Assembly (NCBI GenBank): GCA_017626095.1
Contig: JAGAJL010000019.1
Coordinates: 1 to 49,831, forward strand
Reading direction: 5' to 3'
Length of the DNA stretch: 49,831 nucleotides
DNA from: Lachnospiraceae bacterium
GTDB taxonomy: Bacteria; Bacillota; Clostridia; Lachnospirales; Lachnospiraceae
The first letter of the stretch is position 1; every line of letters begins with the position of its first letter. The notes below the pieces were generated by a model, which was not told the DNA's origin, did not search any database, and saw only the letters and a program-made list of their open reading frames with translations. This document shows positions 1 through 7,394 of this stretch, piece by piece. The position numbers were made by a program, and so were the translations under genes.

Positions 1-1
1 A

Positions 2-139
2 ATGACTCTGTTTGTAAATATAACACAGACTTTTTCTTCAGCAATCACAGAACTGATTAAAAATCAAGTAAGCAATTGGATGACATCTCAGGCCAGTTTT
101 ATTCAAGCAATGTTCAGTGATTTATGCTGGGAAAGTTGA
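2..139 (+). CDS. C-terminal end of an unknown gene (cut by window edge)
   Basis: The frame beginning at base 2 is open to a TGA at 137-139 and encodes about 45 residues ending in DLCWES. The only in-window ATG is at base 2, so the gene most likely starts upstream of the window. The peptide is mildly amphipathic and has no motif I recognise. It ends 34 bases before the next gene, which suggests the same operon. It could also be chance open frame, because the stretch is short. Confidence 0.4.
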   Translation: MTLFVNITQTFSSAITELIKNQVSNWMTSQASFIQAMFSDLCWES

Positions 140-173
140 GTTATTACGATATGAAACATATAGGAGATACCGT

Positions 174-1637
174 ATGAAATGTCCACATTGTGGTGGAGAA
201 ATGCTTCCTGAACAGGTCTTTTGTGAACACTGCGGAAAAGAACGCCTGCTGGTTCCTGTTTATGAACCGGAAATTGAAGAAAGCGTTGCCGAATCCATGC
301 ATAATATCATGGATGATCTGGGTGGGAATACTCCAAATCAAAATCATACAAAAGAAAATACATCAAGTAATAATGTAAACGGTGTAAACCGTACATCTAC
401 GGATGTCTCTGGAAACGCTTCAAAAGAGCCTCATGCAATGAAACAATTGAACTTTTTTGTTTTTTCTGTTTTATCACTTGTAATTTTGGTTGTTGTTTTT
501 TCTATTGCTTTTTATATTTATACTGAGAATTCCTATGATTATCATTACCAAAAAGCAATTTCGGCATTTGAAACACACCAAATGGAAGAGGCTGTTTATC
601 AGACGGATTACTGTCTTTCAGAAGAACCGGATAATGTTGAACTATTGCTTTTAAAACTACACATTTATCTACAGCAGAGTATGAAAGAAGAAGCTTTAGA
701 AACAGCGTACCTAATACTTACCTATGATTCTGAAAATGAAGAAGCATTGGAGTGCATCATTACAGAATACATAGAAAATGAAGATTATTTAAAGCTTAGT
801 AAATTTTTGGAAAAATGTTCTGTTGCAAAAATCCGGCAAAAGTATTCCCAATATTTAGCTTCATTTCCGGAATACAGTGAAGCAGAAGGAGAATATGACA
901 CAGCGATTTCTTTAAAGCTTTTTTCTGCCGGAAACGGTGATATTTACTATACTTTAGATGGAACAACCCCAAGTAAGTATTCGACCAGATATACCTCGCC
1001 AATTAAATTAATATCCGGTGGATACCTTGTTTCTTCTGTTTATATTAATGAATATGGCATTAGCAGTGAAGTAGTTATAAAAAAATATTTTATACAGTCT
1101 GATTTTGAAATGGTTCCTGATGTTTCGGTGGAATCCGGCTCATATCAGATTCCGCAAATGATTTGTGTAGATGTTCCGGATGATGAATATATCGTTTATT
1201 ATACAACAGATGGTTCCACCCCGAATTTAGATAGCAACATTTATACAGATGCTTTACCCATGCCTCTGGGAAACAGTATTTTTAAATTTTTAATGATAGA
1301 TTCGGAAGGAAATGAAAGTGATATTGTTACTTGTCAGTACAGTTGTATTCCTGAAACGAATTATGATACAGAACAGGCAATTTTCATTTTAAAACAGAAT
1401 CTTGCCGCGCAGGGTAAATTATTTGATCCCGGATTTTCAGGAGAGCAAAAAATATATGCAATTGACAGCGCCATAACGAAAGATGGATTGGTTTATTATC
1501 TGATTTATGAATATTCACAAAGCGATAACGGTTCCATGATAAAGACCGGAGATATTTTTGCTTTTCAAGTTTTGGATGCGACCATTTTCAGAGTGTCTGT
1601 ATCATCCGATGGATTTGTTTCATTCTCGGAATTTTAA
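174..1637 (+). CDS. Zinc-ribbon membrane protein with TPR-like and two chitobiase-C-like domains
   Basis: A 487-residue protein of unknown function. An N-terminal zinc ribbon has Cys 3, 6, 17 and 20. A low-complexity Asn/Ser/Thr linker follows, then one membrane helix at about 91-117. Next comes a helical TPR-like stretch (about 125-215) and two repeats resembling the chitobiase/beta-hexosaminidase C-terminal fold. The repeats carry the hallmark strings YYTLDGTTPS and YYTTDGSTPN, near residues 255 and 345. The tail of about 100 residues is unassigned. The start at 174 is chosen over an in-frame upstream codon at 117 because an AGGAG lies 7 bases before it and the zinc ribbon begins at once. 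The topology suggests a cytoplasmic ribbon and an extracellular repeat region. No enzyme motif is visible. Confidence 0.75.
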   Translation: MKCPHCGGEMLPEQVFCEHCGKERLLVPVYEPEIEESVAESMHNIMDDLGGNTPNQNHTKENTSSNNVNGVNRTSTDVSGNASKEPHAMKQLNFFVFSVLSLVILVVVFSIAFYIYTENSYDYHYQKAISAFETHQMEEAVYQTDYCLSEEPDNVELLLLKLHIYLQQSMKEEALETAYLILTYDSENEEALECIITEYIENEDYLKLSKFLEKCSVAKIRQKYSQYLASFPEYSEAEGEYDTAISLKLFSAGNGDIYYTLDGTTPSKYSTRYTSPIKLISGGYLVSSVYINEYGISSEVVIKKYFIQSDFEMVPDVSVESGSYQIPQMICVDVPDDEYIVYYTTDGSTPNLDSNIYTDALPMPLGNSIFKFLMIDSEGNESDIVTCQYSCIPETNYDTEQAIFILKQNLAAQGKLFDPGFSGEQKIYAIDSAITKDGLVYYLIYEYSQSDNGSMIKTGDIFAFQVLDATIFRVSVSSDGFVSFSEF

Positions 1638-1647
1638 TGGATATGTA

Positions 1648-1676
1648 TTGCGTTTTTTGATATTTTTCGCTATGAT
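1648..1676 (+). promoter_or_regulatory. Possible sigma-A promoter for nfnAB
   Basis: TTGCGT (1648-1653) and TATGAT (1671-1676) are separated by exactly 17 bases, in the gap before nfnA. The -10 is good and the -35 is only partial. Transcription would start near 1683, giving a leader of about 45 bases. There is no terminator after the upstream gene, so read-through is also possible. Confidence 0.4.
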
Positions 1677-1728
1677 TGACAAGATAGTGTTATTTTAAGC
1701 AGAATGCTTATCAACTAGGAGGATAAAA

Positions 1729-2619
1729 ATGTACAAAATTGTAGATGCGAGAGAACTGACAACAAACATTTACCTTTTTGAAGTGGAAGCAAAAAGAGTA
1801 GCAAAGTCCTGTTTACCCGGACAGTTTGTCATTGTTCGAACAAATGAAGATTCAGAAAGAATTCCTTTAACAATCAGCGATTACAATCGTGAAAAGGGAA
1901 CCATAACCATTGTTGTACAAACAATCGGTGCAGGTACAACCATGATGAAATCATTGAAAACAGGGGATTATTTCCATGATTTTGTCGGACCTTTGGGAAA
2001 GGCTTCTGATTTGTGTTATGAAGATATAGATGAATTAAAAAAGAAAAGTATCATATTTGTTGCCGGCGGCTTAGGAACTGCTCCTGTATATCCGCAGGTT
2101 AAGTGGCTGCATGAGCATGGAGTGGATGCTGATGTTATTATCGGTGCAAAAACCAAAGATCTTTTAATTTATGAAGATGAGATGAAAGAGGTTGCTGCAA
2201 ATCTGTATGTTACAACAGATGATGGTTCTTATGGTCGCAGTGGTATGGTTACCAAGACGCTTACCGATCTGGTAAAAGAAGAGGGAAAACAGTATAACCA
2301 TTGTGTTGCCATCGGTCCGATGATAATGATGAAATTTGTCTGCCTGACAACAAAGGAACTGAATATTCCTACGATTGTTTCCATGAATCCGATAATGGTT
2401 GACGGAACCGGAATGTGTGGAGCATGTCGTTTGACCGTTGGCGGCGAAGTGAAGTTTGCTTGTGTGGATGGTCCTGAGTTTGATGGACATTTGGTTGACT
2501 TTGATCAGGCAATGAAACGCCAGGCTATTTATAAGACTGCTGAAGGAAGAGCCTTATTAAAATTACAGGAAGGTGACACACATCATGGTGGATGTGGAAT
2601 TTGCGGAGGTGACAAATAA
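1729..2619 (+). CDS. nfnA: NfnA-type ferredoxin:NADP reductase subunit (FAD/NAD-binding, 2Fe-2S)
   Basis: The small subunit of the NADH-dependent reduced ferredoxin:NADP+ oxidoreductase family, also annotated as sulfide dehydrogenase beta or dihydroorotate-dehydrogenase-like. It would carry FAD and a 2Fe-2S cluster and exchange electrons with NAD(H). At 296 residues it has the usual length. The FAD-domain motif RIPLTISDY is near residue 45, a Gly-rich nucleotide-binding GGLGTAP is near 119, and a late cluster motif reads MCGACRLTV...FACVDGP. The C-terminus has an extra HHGGCGICGG tail. AGGAGG precedes the ATG. The stop overlaps the start of nfnB by one base (TAATG), so the two subunits are translationally coupled. 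The family assignment is firm. The bifurcating role is inferred from the pair. Confidence 0.9.
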   Translation: MYKIVDARELTTNIYLFEVEAKRVAKSCLPGQFVIVRTNEDSERIPLTISDYNREKGTITIVVQTIGAGTTMMKSLKTGDYFHDFVGPLGKASDLCYEDIDELKKKSIIFVAGGLGTAPVYPQVKWLHEHGVDADVIIGAKTKDLLIYEDEMKEVAANLYVTTDDGSYGRSGMVTKTLTDLVKEEGKQYNHCVAIGPMIMMKFVCLTTKELNIPTIVSMNPIMVDGTGMCGACRLTVGGEVKFACVDGPEFDGHLVDFDQAMKRQAIYKTAEGRALLKLQEGDTHHGGCGICGGDK

Positions 2620-4004
2620 TGGATGTTTTAAATAAAATTCCGGTCAGTGAACAGGACCCCAAAGAAAGAGCTCATAATTTTGATGAAGTATGTTTGGGTT
2701 ATAAAGCAGAAGAAGCACAATGCGAAGCTTCCAGATGCATAAATTGTAAAAATGCACAGTGTATCAAAGGTTGTCCTGTTGCAATCAATATTCCCGGTTT
2801 CATTGAACAGGTAAAAAATGGTGATTTTGAAGCTGCATATCAGATTATTTCCGAATCCAGTGCTTTACCGGCGATCTGTGGACGTGTTTGCCCTCAGGAA
2901 AGTCAGTGTGAGGGAAAATGTATCCGTGGAATCAAAGGAGATCCTATTTCCATAGGTAAATTAGAGCGTTTTGTTGCAGACTGGGCAAGAGAAAACAATA
3001 TTAAACCTCAGGGAGCCAAAGAATTAAACGGAAAAAAAGTTGCCGTCATTGGTTCCGGTCCGGCCGGATTAACCTGTGCCGGTGATCTTGCAAAGCTTGG
3101 ATATGATGTGACAATTTTTGAAGCTCTTCATGAACCCGGTGGTGTTTTGGTTTATGGTATTCCGGAATTTCGTCTTCCTAAAGAAGATGTTGTCAAAAAA
3201 GAAATTGAAAATGTAAAATCACTTGGTGTTAAAATTGAGACAAACGTTGTTATTGGTAAATCTACAACTATCGATGAATTATTGGAAGAAGAAGGATTTG
3301 ATGCTGTATTTATCGGTTCCGGTGCAGGTCTTCCCAAGTTTATGGGAATCCCCGGAGAACAGGCAAACGGTGTCTTTTCTGCCAATGAATATTTGACAAG
3401 ATCCAATCTGATGAAAGCATTTAAAAATGCTTCCGATACTCCTATCATGCATGCAACAAAAGTTGCAGTAGTCGGAGGCGGAAATGTTGCCATGGACGCT
3501 GCGCGTACAGCCCTTCGTTTGGGTGCTGAAGTACATGTTGTATACCGTAGAAGCGAAGAAGAACTTCCTGCCAGAAAAGAAGAAGTTCATCACGCAAAAG
3601 AAGAAGGAATTATTTTTGATTTATTAACCAATCCGGTTGAAATTATTGCGGATGAAAACGGATGGGTTAGTGGAATCAAATGTATTAAAATGGAATTAGG
3701 TGAGCCTGATGCATCCGGCAGAAGACGTCCGGTTGAAGTTGCCGGCTCTGAATTTGTAATGGATGTTGATTGTGTTATCATGTCACTTGGTACATCACCG
3801 AATCCTTTGATTTCATCAACAACCAAGGGATTGGAAATCAACAACCATAAATGTATTGTGGCAGATGAAGAATACGGTAAAACCACAAAAGAGGCTGTAT
3901 ATGCGGGCGGAGATGCCGTTACCGGTGCTGCAACCGTTATTTTAGCAATGGGTGCAGGTAAAGCAGCTGCAAAAGGTATTCATGAATATCTGTCAAACAA
4001 ATGA
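2619..4004 (+). CDS. nfnB: NfnB-type large subunit (glutamate synthase small-chain-like, two 4Fe-4S)
   Basis: A 461-residue partner of NfnA, homologous to the small (beta) chain of NADPH-dependent glutamate synthase. The N-terminal alpha-helical ferredoxin domain has the Cys groups CINCKNAQCIKGCP and CGRVCPQESQCEGKC, which ligate two 4Fe-4S clusters. An FAD fingerprint (VAVIGSGPAGLTCAGDLA) follows at about residue 143, and a second dinucleotide motif (VAVVGGGNVAMDAARTALR) near 290 binds NADPH. No glutamate synthase large subunit lies nearby, and the coupled upstream gene is NfnA, so the NfnAB reading is preferred over GltD. The complex balances NADH, NADPH and ferredoxin in anaerobes. Confidence 0.92.
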   Translation: MDVLNKIPVSEQDPKERAHNFDEVCLGYKAEEAQCEASRCINCKNAQCIKGCPVAINIPGFIEQVKNGDFEAAYQIISESSALPAICGRVCPQESQCEGKCIRGIKGDPISIGKLERFVADWARENNIKPQGAKELNGKKVAVIGSGPAGLTCAGDLAKLGYDVTIFEALHEPGGVLVYGIPEFRLPKEDVVKKEIENVKSLGVKIETNVVIGKSTTIDELLEEEGFDAVFIGSGAGLPKFMGIPGEQANGVFSANEYLTRSNLMKAFKNASDTPIMHATKVAVVGGGNVAMDAARTALRLGAEVHVVYRRSEEELPARKEEVHHAKEEGIIFDLLTNPVEIIADENGWVSGIKCIKMELGEPDASGRRRPVEVAGSEFVMDVDCVIMSLGTSPNPLISSTTKGLEINNHKCIVADEEYGKTTKEAVYAGGDAVTGAATVILAMGAGKAAAKGIHEYLSNK

Positions 4005-4025
4005 TGAAAATGGAGAACGAAGCAA

Positions 4026-4850
4026 ATGCCCTTTTGTCCAAAATGTAAAAACGAATATCGTAAAGGCTTTACCGAATGTCATGAATGTAAAATTCCTTTG
4101 GTTGAATCTTTAGATGAAGCCGATGAAATGCAGATAAAACCTAAGCGAGTCTTTGATGTTAACGATGAAAGATCCTATGAATTTTTAGATCAATACAAAG
4201 AAGATGACGAAGAGGAAGAGGTCAGTGAAATTGTCTCATACAGCGATTTGACCTTTTCTGAAAAGCAATTTCAAAAAAATGAAGAAGATGATGATGACTT
4301 GGAAGTTGTTGCGCCGATATCCGAACAAATGATGCGTCAACGTCAAATTGCTGAAGCCATCAGCAAACAATCATCTTATGTCGATAAAAAGCAAAAGATT
4401 GAAGATTACAAATCCAGCGGCTTTGTTTTGACTTTGGTTGGTGGTGTTGGACTTGTTGCTTTGGTGCTTTTATATCTGGGCATTTTTCCTGGCTTTTCCG
4501 GTTTGAAAAGCAATTATATGTTTATGGGTGTTATGCTTGTAATGTTTATTGTTTTCATAATTGCCGGAATTGTATCATTTGCACAAATCAAGACCATTAT
4601 TCTGGAAGCAGAAGCGGATGATGATTTGATTTCGCGTGTGAATCAGTTTTTTGATGAATATCTTACGGTTGAAAAACTGGCAAAAGAAGTTGTATGTGGC
4701 AAAAATGATACAGAGGAAGAATTATACTTTAAACGTACCGAGTATATGACTCGTGTTTTACTTCAGAAATTCCCTGAAATGAACGAATCCTTACGCGAAA
4801 AAATTATTGATGATAAATACGGCGAAATGTATGAAAATAACAATCATTAG
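4026..4850 (+). CDS. Zinc-ribbon protein with two membrane helices, unknown function
   Basis: A 274-residue protein I cannot name. The N-terminus is a zinc ribbon (CPKCKNEYRKGFTECHEC, Cys 4, 7, 18, 21). A very acidic region follows at about residues 55-95, with runs such as EDDEEEE and EEDDDD. Two predicted membrane helices lie at about 131-154 and 163-187, then an acidic cytoplasmic-looking tail. Its last 20 bases overlap the start of rlmH, so translation of the two is coupled. The zinc ribbon resembles those at the start of many small clostridial membrane proteins, but no functional family is evident. Confidence 0.7.
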   Translation: MPFCPKCKNEYRKGFTECHECKIPLVESLDEADEMQIKPKRVFDVNDERSYEFLDQYKEDDEEEEVSEIVSYSDLTFSEKQFQKNEEDDDDLEVVAPISEQMMRQRQIAEAISKQSSYVDKKQKIEDYKSSGFVLTLVGGVGLVALVLLYLGIFPGFSGLKSNYMFMGVMLVMFIVFIIAGIVSFAQIKTIILEAEADDDLISRVNQFFDEYLTVEKLAKEVVCGKNDTEEELYFKRTEYMTRVLLQKFPEMNESLREKIIDDKYGEMYENNNH

Positions 4851-5310
4851 TGTTGGGAAAATCAAAGAAAAATTTTATCGGGAGGCGGTTGCAGAATATG
4901 CAAAGCGCCTCTCTTCGTATTGTAAATTTCAAATCATTGAATTAGCAGATGAAAAAACTCCTGAAAATGCGTCACTCGAACTGGAAAACCAGATTAAAGA
5001 CAGAGAAGGAGAACGTATTTTAAAATCTGTTGATGAAAAAGGATATCTGATAGCTTTAGCAATTGAAGGGAAAAAATTCGATTCCGTTCAATTTTCCGAT
5101 CGTATTGAAAAATTAATGATTAACGGGAACAGTCACATTCAATTTATAATAGGAGGTTCCTTGGGTCTTTCCGAAAATATATTAAAAAAAGCAGATGATA
5201 AAATCAGCTTTTCTGATATGACATTTCCACATCAGCTCATGCGTGTCATTTTATCAGAGCAAATCTATCGTGCCTTTCGTATTATGAATCATGAGCCTTA
5301 TCATAAATAA
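4831..5310 (+). CDS. rlmH: 23S rRNA pseudouridine-1915 N3-methyltransferase
   Basis: A SPOUT-class SAM methyltransferase that methylates pseudouridine 1915 in helix 69 of 23S rRNA. The conserved cofactor loop FIIGGSLGLSENI and the terminal block PHQLMRVILSEQIYRAFRI...YHK are present. Starting at ATG 4831 gives MKITIISVGKIKEKF and 159 residues, the family's normal length. An earlier in-frame TTG at 4807 would add eight unconserved residues. The start lies inside the upstream zinc-ribbon gene with no strong ribosome binding site, so it probably depends on coupling. It is often the last gene of its group in clostridia, as here. Confidence 0.95.
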   Translation: MKITIISVGKIKEKFYREAVAEYAKRLSSYCKFQIIELADEKTPENASLELENQIKDREGERILKSVDEKGYLIALAIEGKKFDSVQFSDRIEKLMINGNSHIQFIIGGSLGLSENILKKADDKISFSDMTFPHQLMRVILSEQIYRAFRIMNHEPYHK

Positions 5311-5418
5311 AATGACCAGAATTAATCAATAGAAAAAGCAAAATAATAAAGAAAGTAACAATATATCAGACAAAAAATATAGTTTGATATTCTAATTCTA
5401 TATTTTCTATATTCTAAA

Positions 5419-5642
5419 GCTATGGAAATGTATTGTGTTTTTGGTTATTTAGCTGTAGTTAATCATATTCTCTTAATATTCCGATTATTAAACAGCACTT
5501 TGCGACAAGGATGTCGCAAAAGACGCATTTAGACAGGATGTCTATTATGCGTCGTGTGCGTTCGTTACTATTTATTGTATACGGAATATTTAGAGAATAT
5601 GATTAACGCAAGCATAACCAAAACACAATACATTTCCATAGC
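5419..5642. repeat. 224-bp imperfect inverted-repeat element between rlmH and the symporter gene
   Basis: The outer arms 5419-5448 and 5614-5642 are complementary at 29 positions with one extra T on the left. The next arms, 5458-5483 and 5582-5607, pair at 25 of 26 positions. Short unpaired bulges separate the two blocks, so about 55 bases on each side can pair. The roughly 98-base centre holds two smaller hairpins. No open frame fits inside. I see no clear target-site duplication, only a shared GC next to each end. It could be a non-autonomous miniature element, a structured RNA, or an elaborate bidirectional terminator. The flank 5311-5418 is AT-rich with nothing recognisable. Confidence 0.8.
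5499..5553 (+). other. Two GGA-loop hairpins resembling CsrA binding sites
   Basis: Hairpin A (5499-5520) is a perfect 9-bp stem closing an AGGA loop and contains ACAAGGATGT. Hairpin B (5522-5553) pairs GACGCAT with ATGCGTC and then AGACA with TGTCT around a GGA loop. The published in vitro CsrA consensus has ACA and UGU pairing around RGGA. A matches that core exactly and B lacks one loop base. The binding role is inference: no csrA gene is in the window and the stretch may not be transcribed. Confidence 0.45.
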
Positions 5643-5672
5643 GGGAAATAATCAAAACCCCAAAATTTATAC

Positions 5673-5701
5673 TTGACATAATTGATTTTACACTTTACTA
5701 T
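5673..5701 (+). promoter_or_regulatory. Sigma-A promoter upstream of the symporter gene
   Basis: A consensus TTGACA (5673-5678), a 17-base spacer and TACTAT (5696-5701) form the best promoter match in this gap. Transcription should begin near 5708, leaving a leader of about 70 bases before the ATG at 5780. Confidence 0.75.
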
Positions 5702-5713
5702 AGTAAAGAAGTC

Positions 5714-5752
5714 AACGGAGACAACATAGTATATGGTGCTGTCTCCGTTTTT
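5714..5752 (+). terminator. Terminator-like hairpin in the symporter leader
   Basis: AACGGAGACA (5714-5723) pairs perfectly with TGTCTCCGTT (5740-5749) and the right arm runs into a TTTTT tract. It starts only about six bases after the predicted transcription start and ends 27 bases before the symporter ATG. It could end transcripts coming from rlmH, or act as an attenuator of the symporter transcript itself. No competing antiterminator pairing is obvious in so short a leader. Confidence 0.65.
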
Positions 5753-5779
5753 CTGATTAAAAGAGAGGGAGATAATAAA

Positions 5780-7201
5780 ATGGACAGATTAAATGAAATT
5801 GTAGCAGCAGTCGATGATTTTGTCTGGGGACCGGTAATGCTTGTTCTTTTGGTTGGTACAGGAATATTCTTAACAATCAGAACCGACTTTTTGCCCTGGA
5901 GAAATTTACCGTATGCAATCAAAAGTACATTAAGTAAAGAAGCACGTACACAAAGCAGAGGAGAAGGTGATGTTTCGCCTTTTTCCGCTCTTACAACAGC
6001 TTTGGCAGCGACAATTGGGACCGGTAATATTGTAGGTGTTGCAACCGCGATGGTTAGTGGTGGTCCCGGTGCATTGGTGTGGATGTGGATTTCTGCCGCG
6101 TTTGGTTTAACTTCTAAATTCAGTGAATGTATGCTTGCCATCAAATATCGTGAGAAAAATGAAAAAGGCGAAATGTCAGGTGGACCGATGTACACGATGA
6201 AAAAAGCACTCCCCAATAAAACTTTCGGTGCAGTTTTAGGATGGTTGTTTGCATTTTTTGCCGTTGTCGCTTCTTTTGGTATCGGTAATATGACACAGGG
6301 AAATTCTATTTCTTCAGCTATGTATGAAACATTTAATGTGCCTACCTGGATTACCGGTATTATTATTACCATATTGGCCTTAATTATTATTGTAGGTGGT
6401 ATTCAGACTATTTCAAAGGTTTCATCCATTGTTGTTCCTTTTATGGCTATCTTTTATGTAATTGCCGGATTAATTGTTATCATTTTAAATTATCAGAATG
6501 TGCCTGCAGGTCTTGCCATGATTTTCAAATGTGCATTCAGCCTTCAGGCAGTTGAGGGCGGTGTTGCCGGAACCATTGTTGCATCCATGATGCAGGCTAT
6601 GCGGTTTGGTGTTGCACGTGGTGTATTTTCAAACGAAGCCGGTATGGGTTCTGCTGCGATCACAGCTGCTGCAGCAACAACCGATCATCATGTCAGACAG
6701 GGCTATATCAATATGACCGGAACTTTCTGGGATACCATTGTTGTATGTACGATTACCGGTCTTGCAATTGCCAGTACAGGAGTGTTGGGTATGACCGATG
6801 AAACCGGTGCAATTGTCAAAGGCTCTGCGCTTACCATTGCAGCATTTAAATCTGTTTTAGGCCCGCTTGGATCTTGGCTTGTTACAATCGGTATTGCGTT
6901 GTTTGCATTTTCTACCATCCTGGGATGGGAATATCACGGTGAAAAGGCATGGGAGTATTTATTTAAAACACATAAATACAACATGATATATCGTATTGTA
7001 TTTTCTTTAATTGTATATGTTGGTGCCACACAGACTTTGGATTTGGTATGGAACTTTTCTGATATTGCCAATGCGTTGATGGCAATTCCCAACTTAATCT
7101 GTATGTTGCTTTTAAGTGGAGAAATTGCAAAAGATATGAAGGATTTCCAGGTTATTCTGAAAAAAGAAAAAAAAGAAGCGAAAGCCAATAATTATGATTA
7201 G
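5780..7201 (+). CDS. Alanine/glycine:cation (Na+) symporter, AGCS family
   Basis: A 473-residue integral membrane protein of the AGCS family (AlsT/DagA/AgcS group), which imports alanine or glycine with sodium. Family signatures include ATIGTGNIVGVATAM near residue 76, SGGPGALVWMW just after it, and the FSNEAGMGSA block in the second half. The length matches the usual 450-490. Around ten hydrophobic helices are visible. GAGGGAG sits 9 bases before the ATG. It is a one-gene unit with its own promoter, a leader hairpin and a strong terminator. Substrate choice between alanine and glycine cannot be read from sequence alone. Confidence 0.92.
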   Translation: MDRLNEIVAAVDDFVWGPVMLVLLVGTGIFLTIRTDFLPWRNLPYAIKSTLSKEARTQSRGEGDVSPFSALTTALAATIGTGNIVGVATAMVSGGPGALVWMWISAAFGLTSKFSECMLAIKYREKNEKGEMSGGPMYTMKKALPNKTFGAVLGWLFAFFAVVASFGIGNMTQGNSISSAMYETFNVPTWITGIIITILALIIIVGGIQTISKVSSIVVPFMAIFYVIAGLIVIILNYQNVPAGLAMIFKCAFSLQAVEGGVAGTIVASMMQAMRFGVARGVFSNEAGMGSAAITAAAATTDHHVRQGYINMTGTFWDTIVVCTITGLAIASTGVLGMTDETGAIVKGSALTIAAFKSVLGPLGSWLVTIGIALFAFSTILGWEYHGEKAWEYLFKTHKYNMIYRIVFSLIVYVGATQTLDLVWNFSDIANALMAIPNLICMLLLSGEIAKDMKDFQVILKKEKKEAKANNYD

Positions 7202-7274
7202 AATCTTTTGTTTCAACGTCATAACATACATAAATTGCCTAATATAATTGCGAAGGCAATAGAATGATGATATT

Positions 7275-7342
7275 AAGACTGTCCATAAATCACTCATATA
7301 TTTCATATATGAGTGATTTATGGACAGTCTTTCTTTTATTTT
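7275..7342 (+). terminator. Long perfect-stem terminator after the symporter gene
   Basis: Bases 7275-7301 and 7305-7331 are exact reverse complements (27 bp) around a TTC loop, followed by a T-rich stretch to about 7342. The stem is far longer than a typical intrinsic terminator. The A-rich left side would also let it work on the opposite strand. Confidence 0.85.
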
Positions 7343-7362
7343 ATGTTCTGTTATGTTATAAT
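7334..7362 (+). promoter_or_regulatory. Extended -10 promoter for the 7395 gene
   Basis: TATAAT (7357-7362) is preceded by TG at 7354-7355, the extended -10 arrangement. A weak TTTTAT lies 17 bases upstream. It directly follows the terminator stem and precedes the DUF2007-like gene. Confidence 0.55.
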
Positions 7363-7394
7363 TCATATATCTTTTTATACAGGTGATGAAACAT

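Noticed and set aside
5703-5779. Glycine riboswitch ahead of the symporter gene
   Set aside because: Such genes are often under glycine riboswitches, but the leader is only about 70 bases and holds just the terminator-like hairpin.
5698-6372. 224-codon open frame on the - strand
   Set aside because: It lies antisense within the symporter gene, whose + strand motifs are clear, and shows no domain or ribosome binding site. It is a shadow frame.
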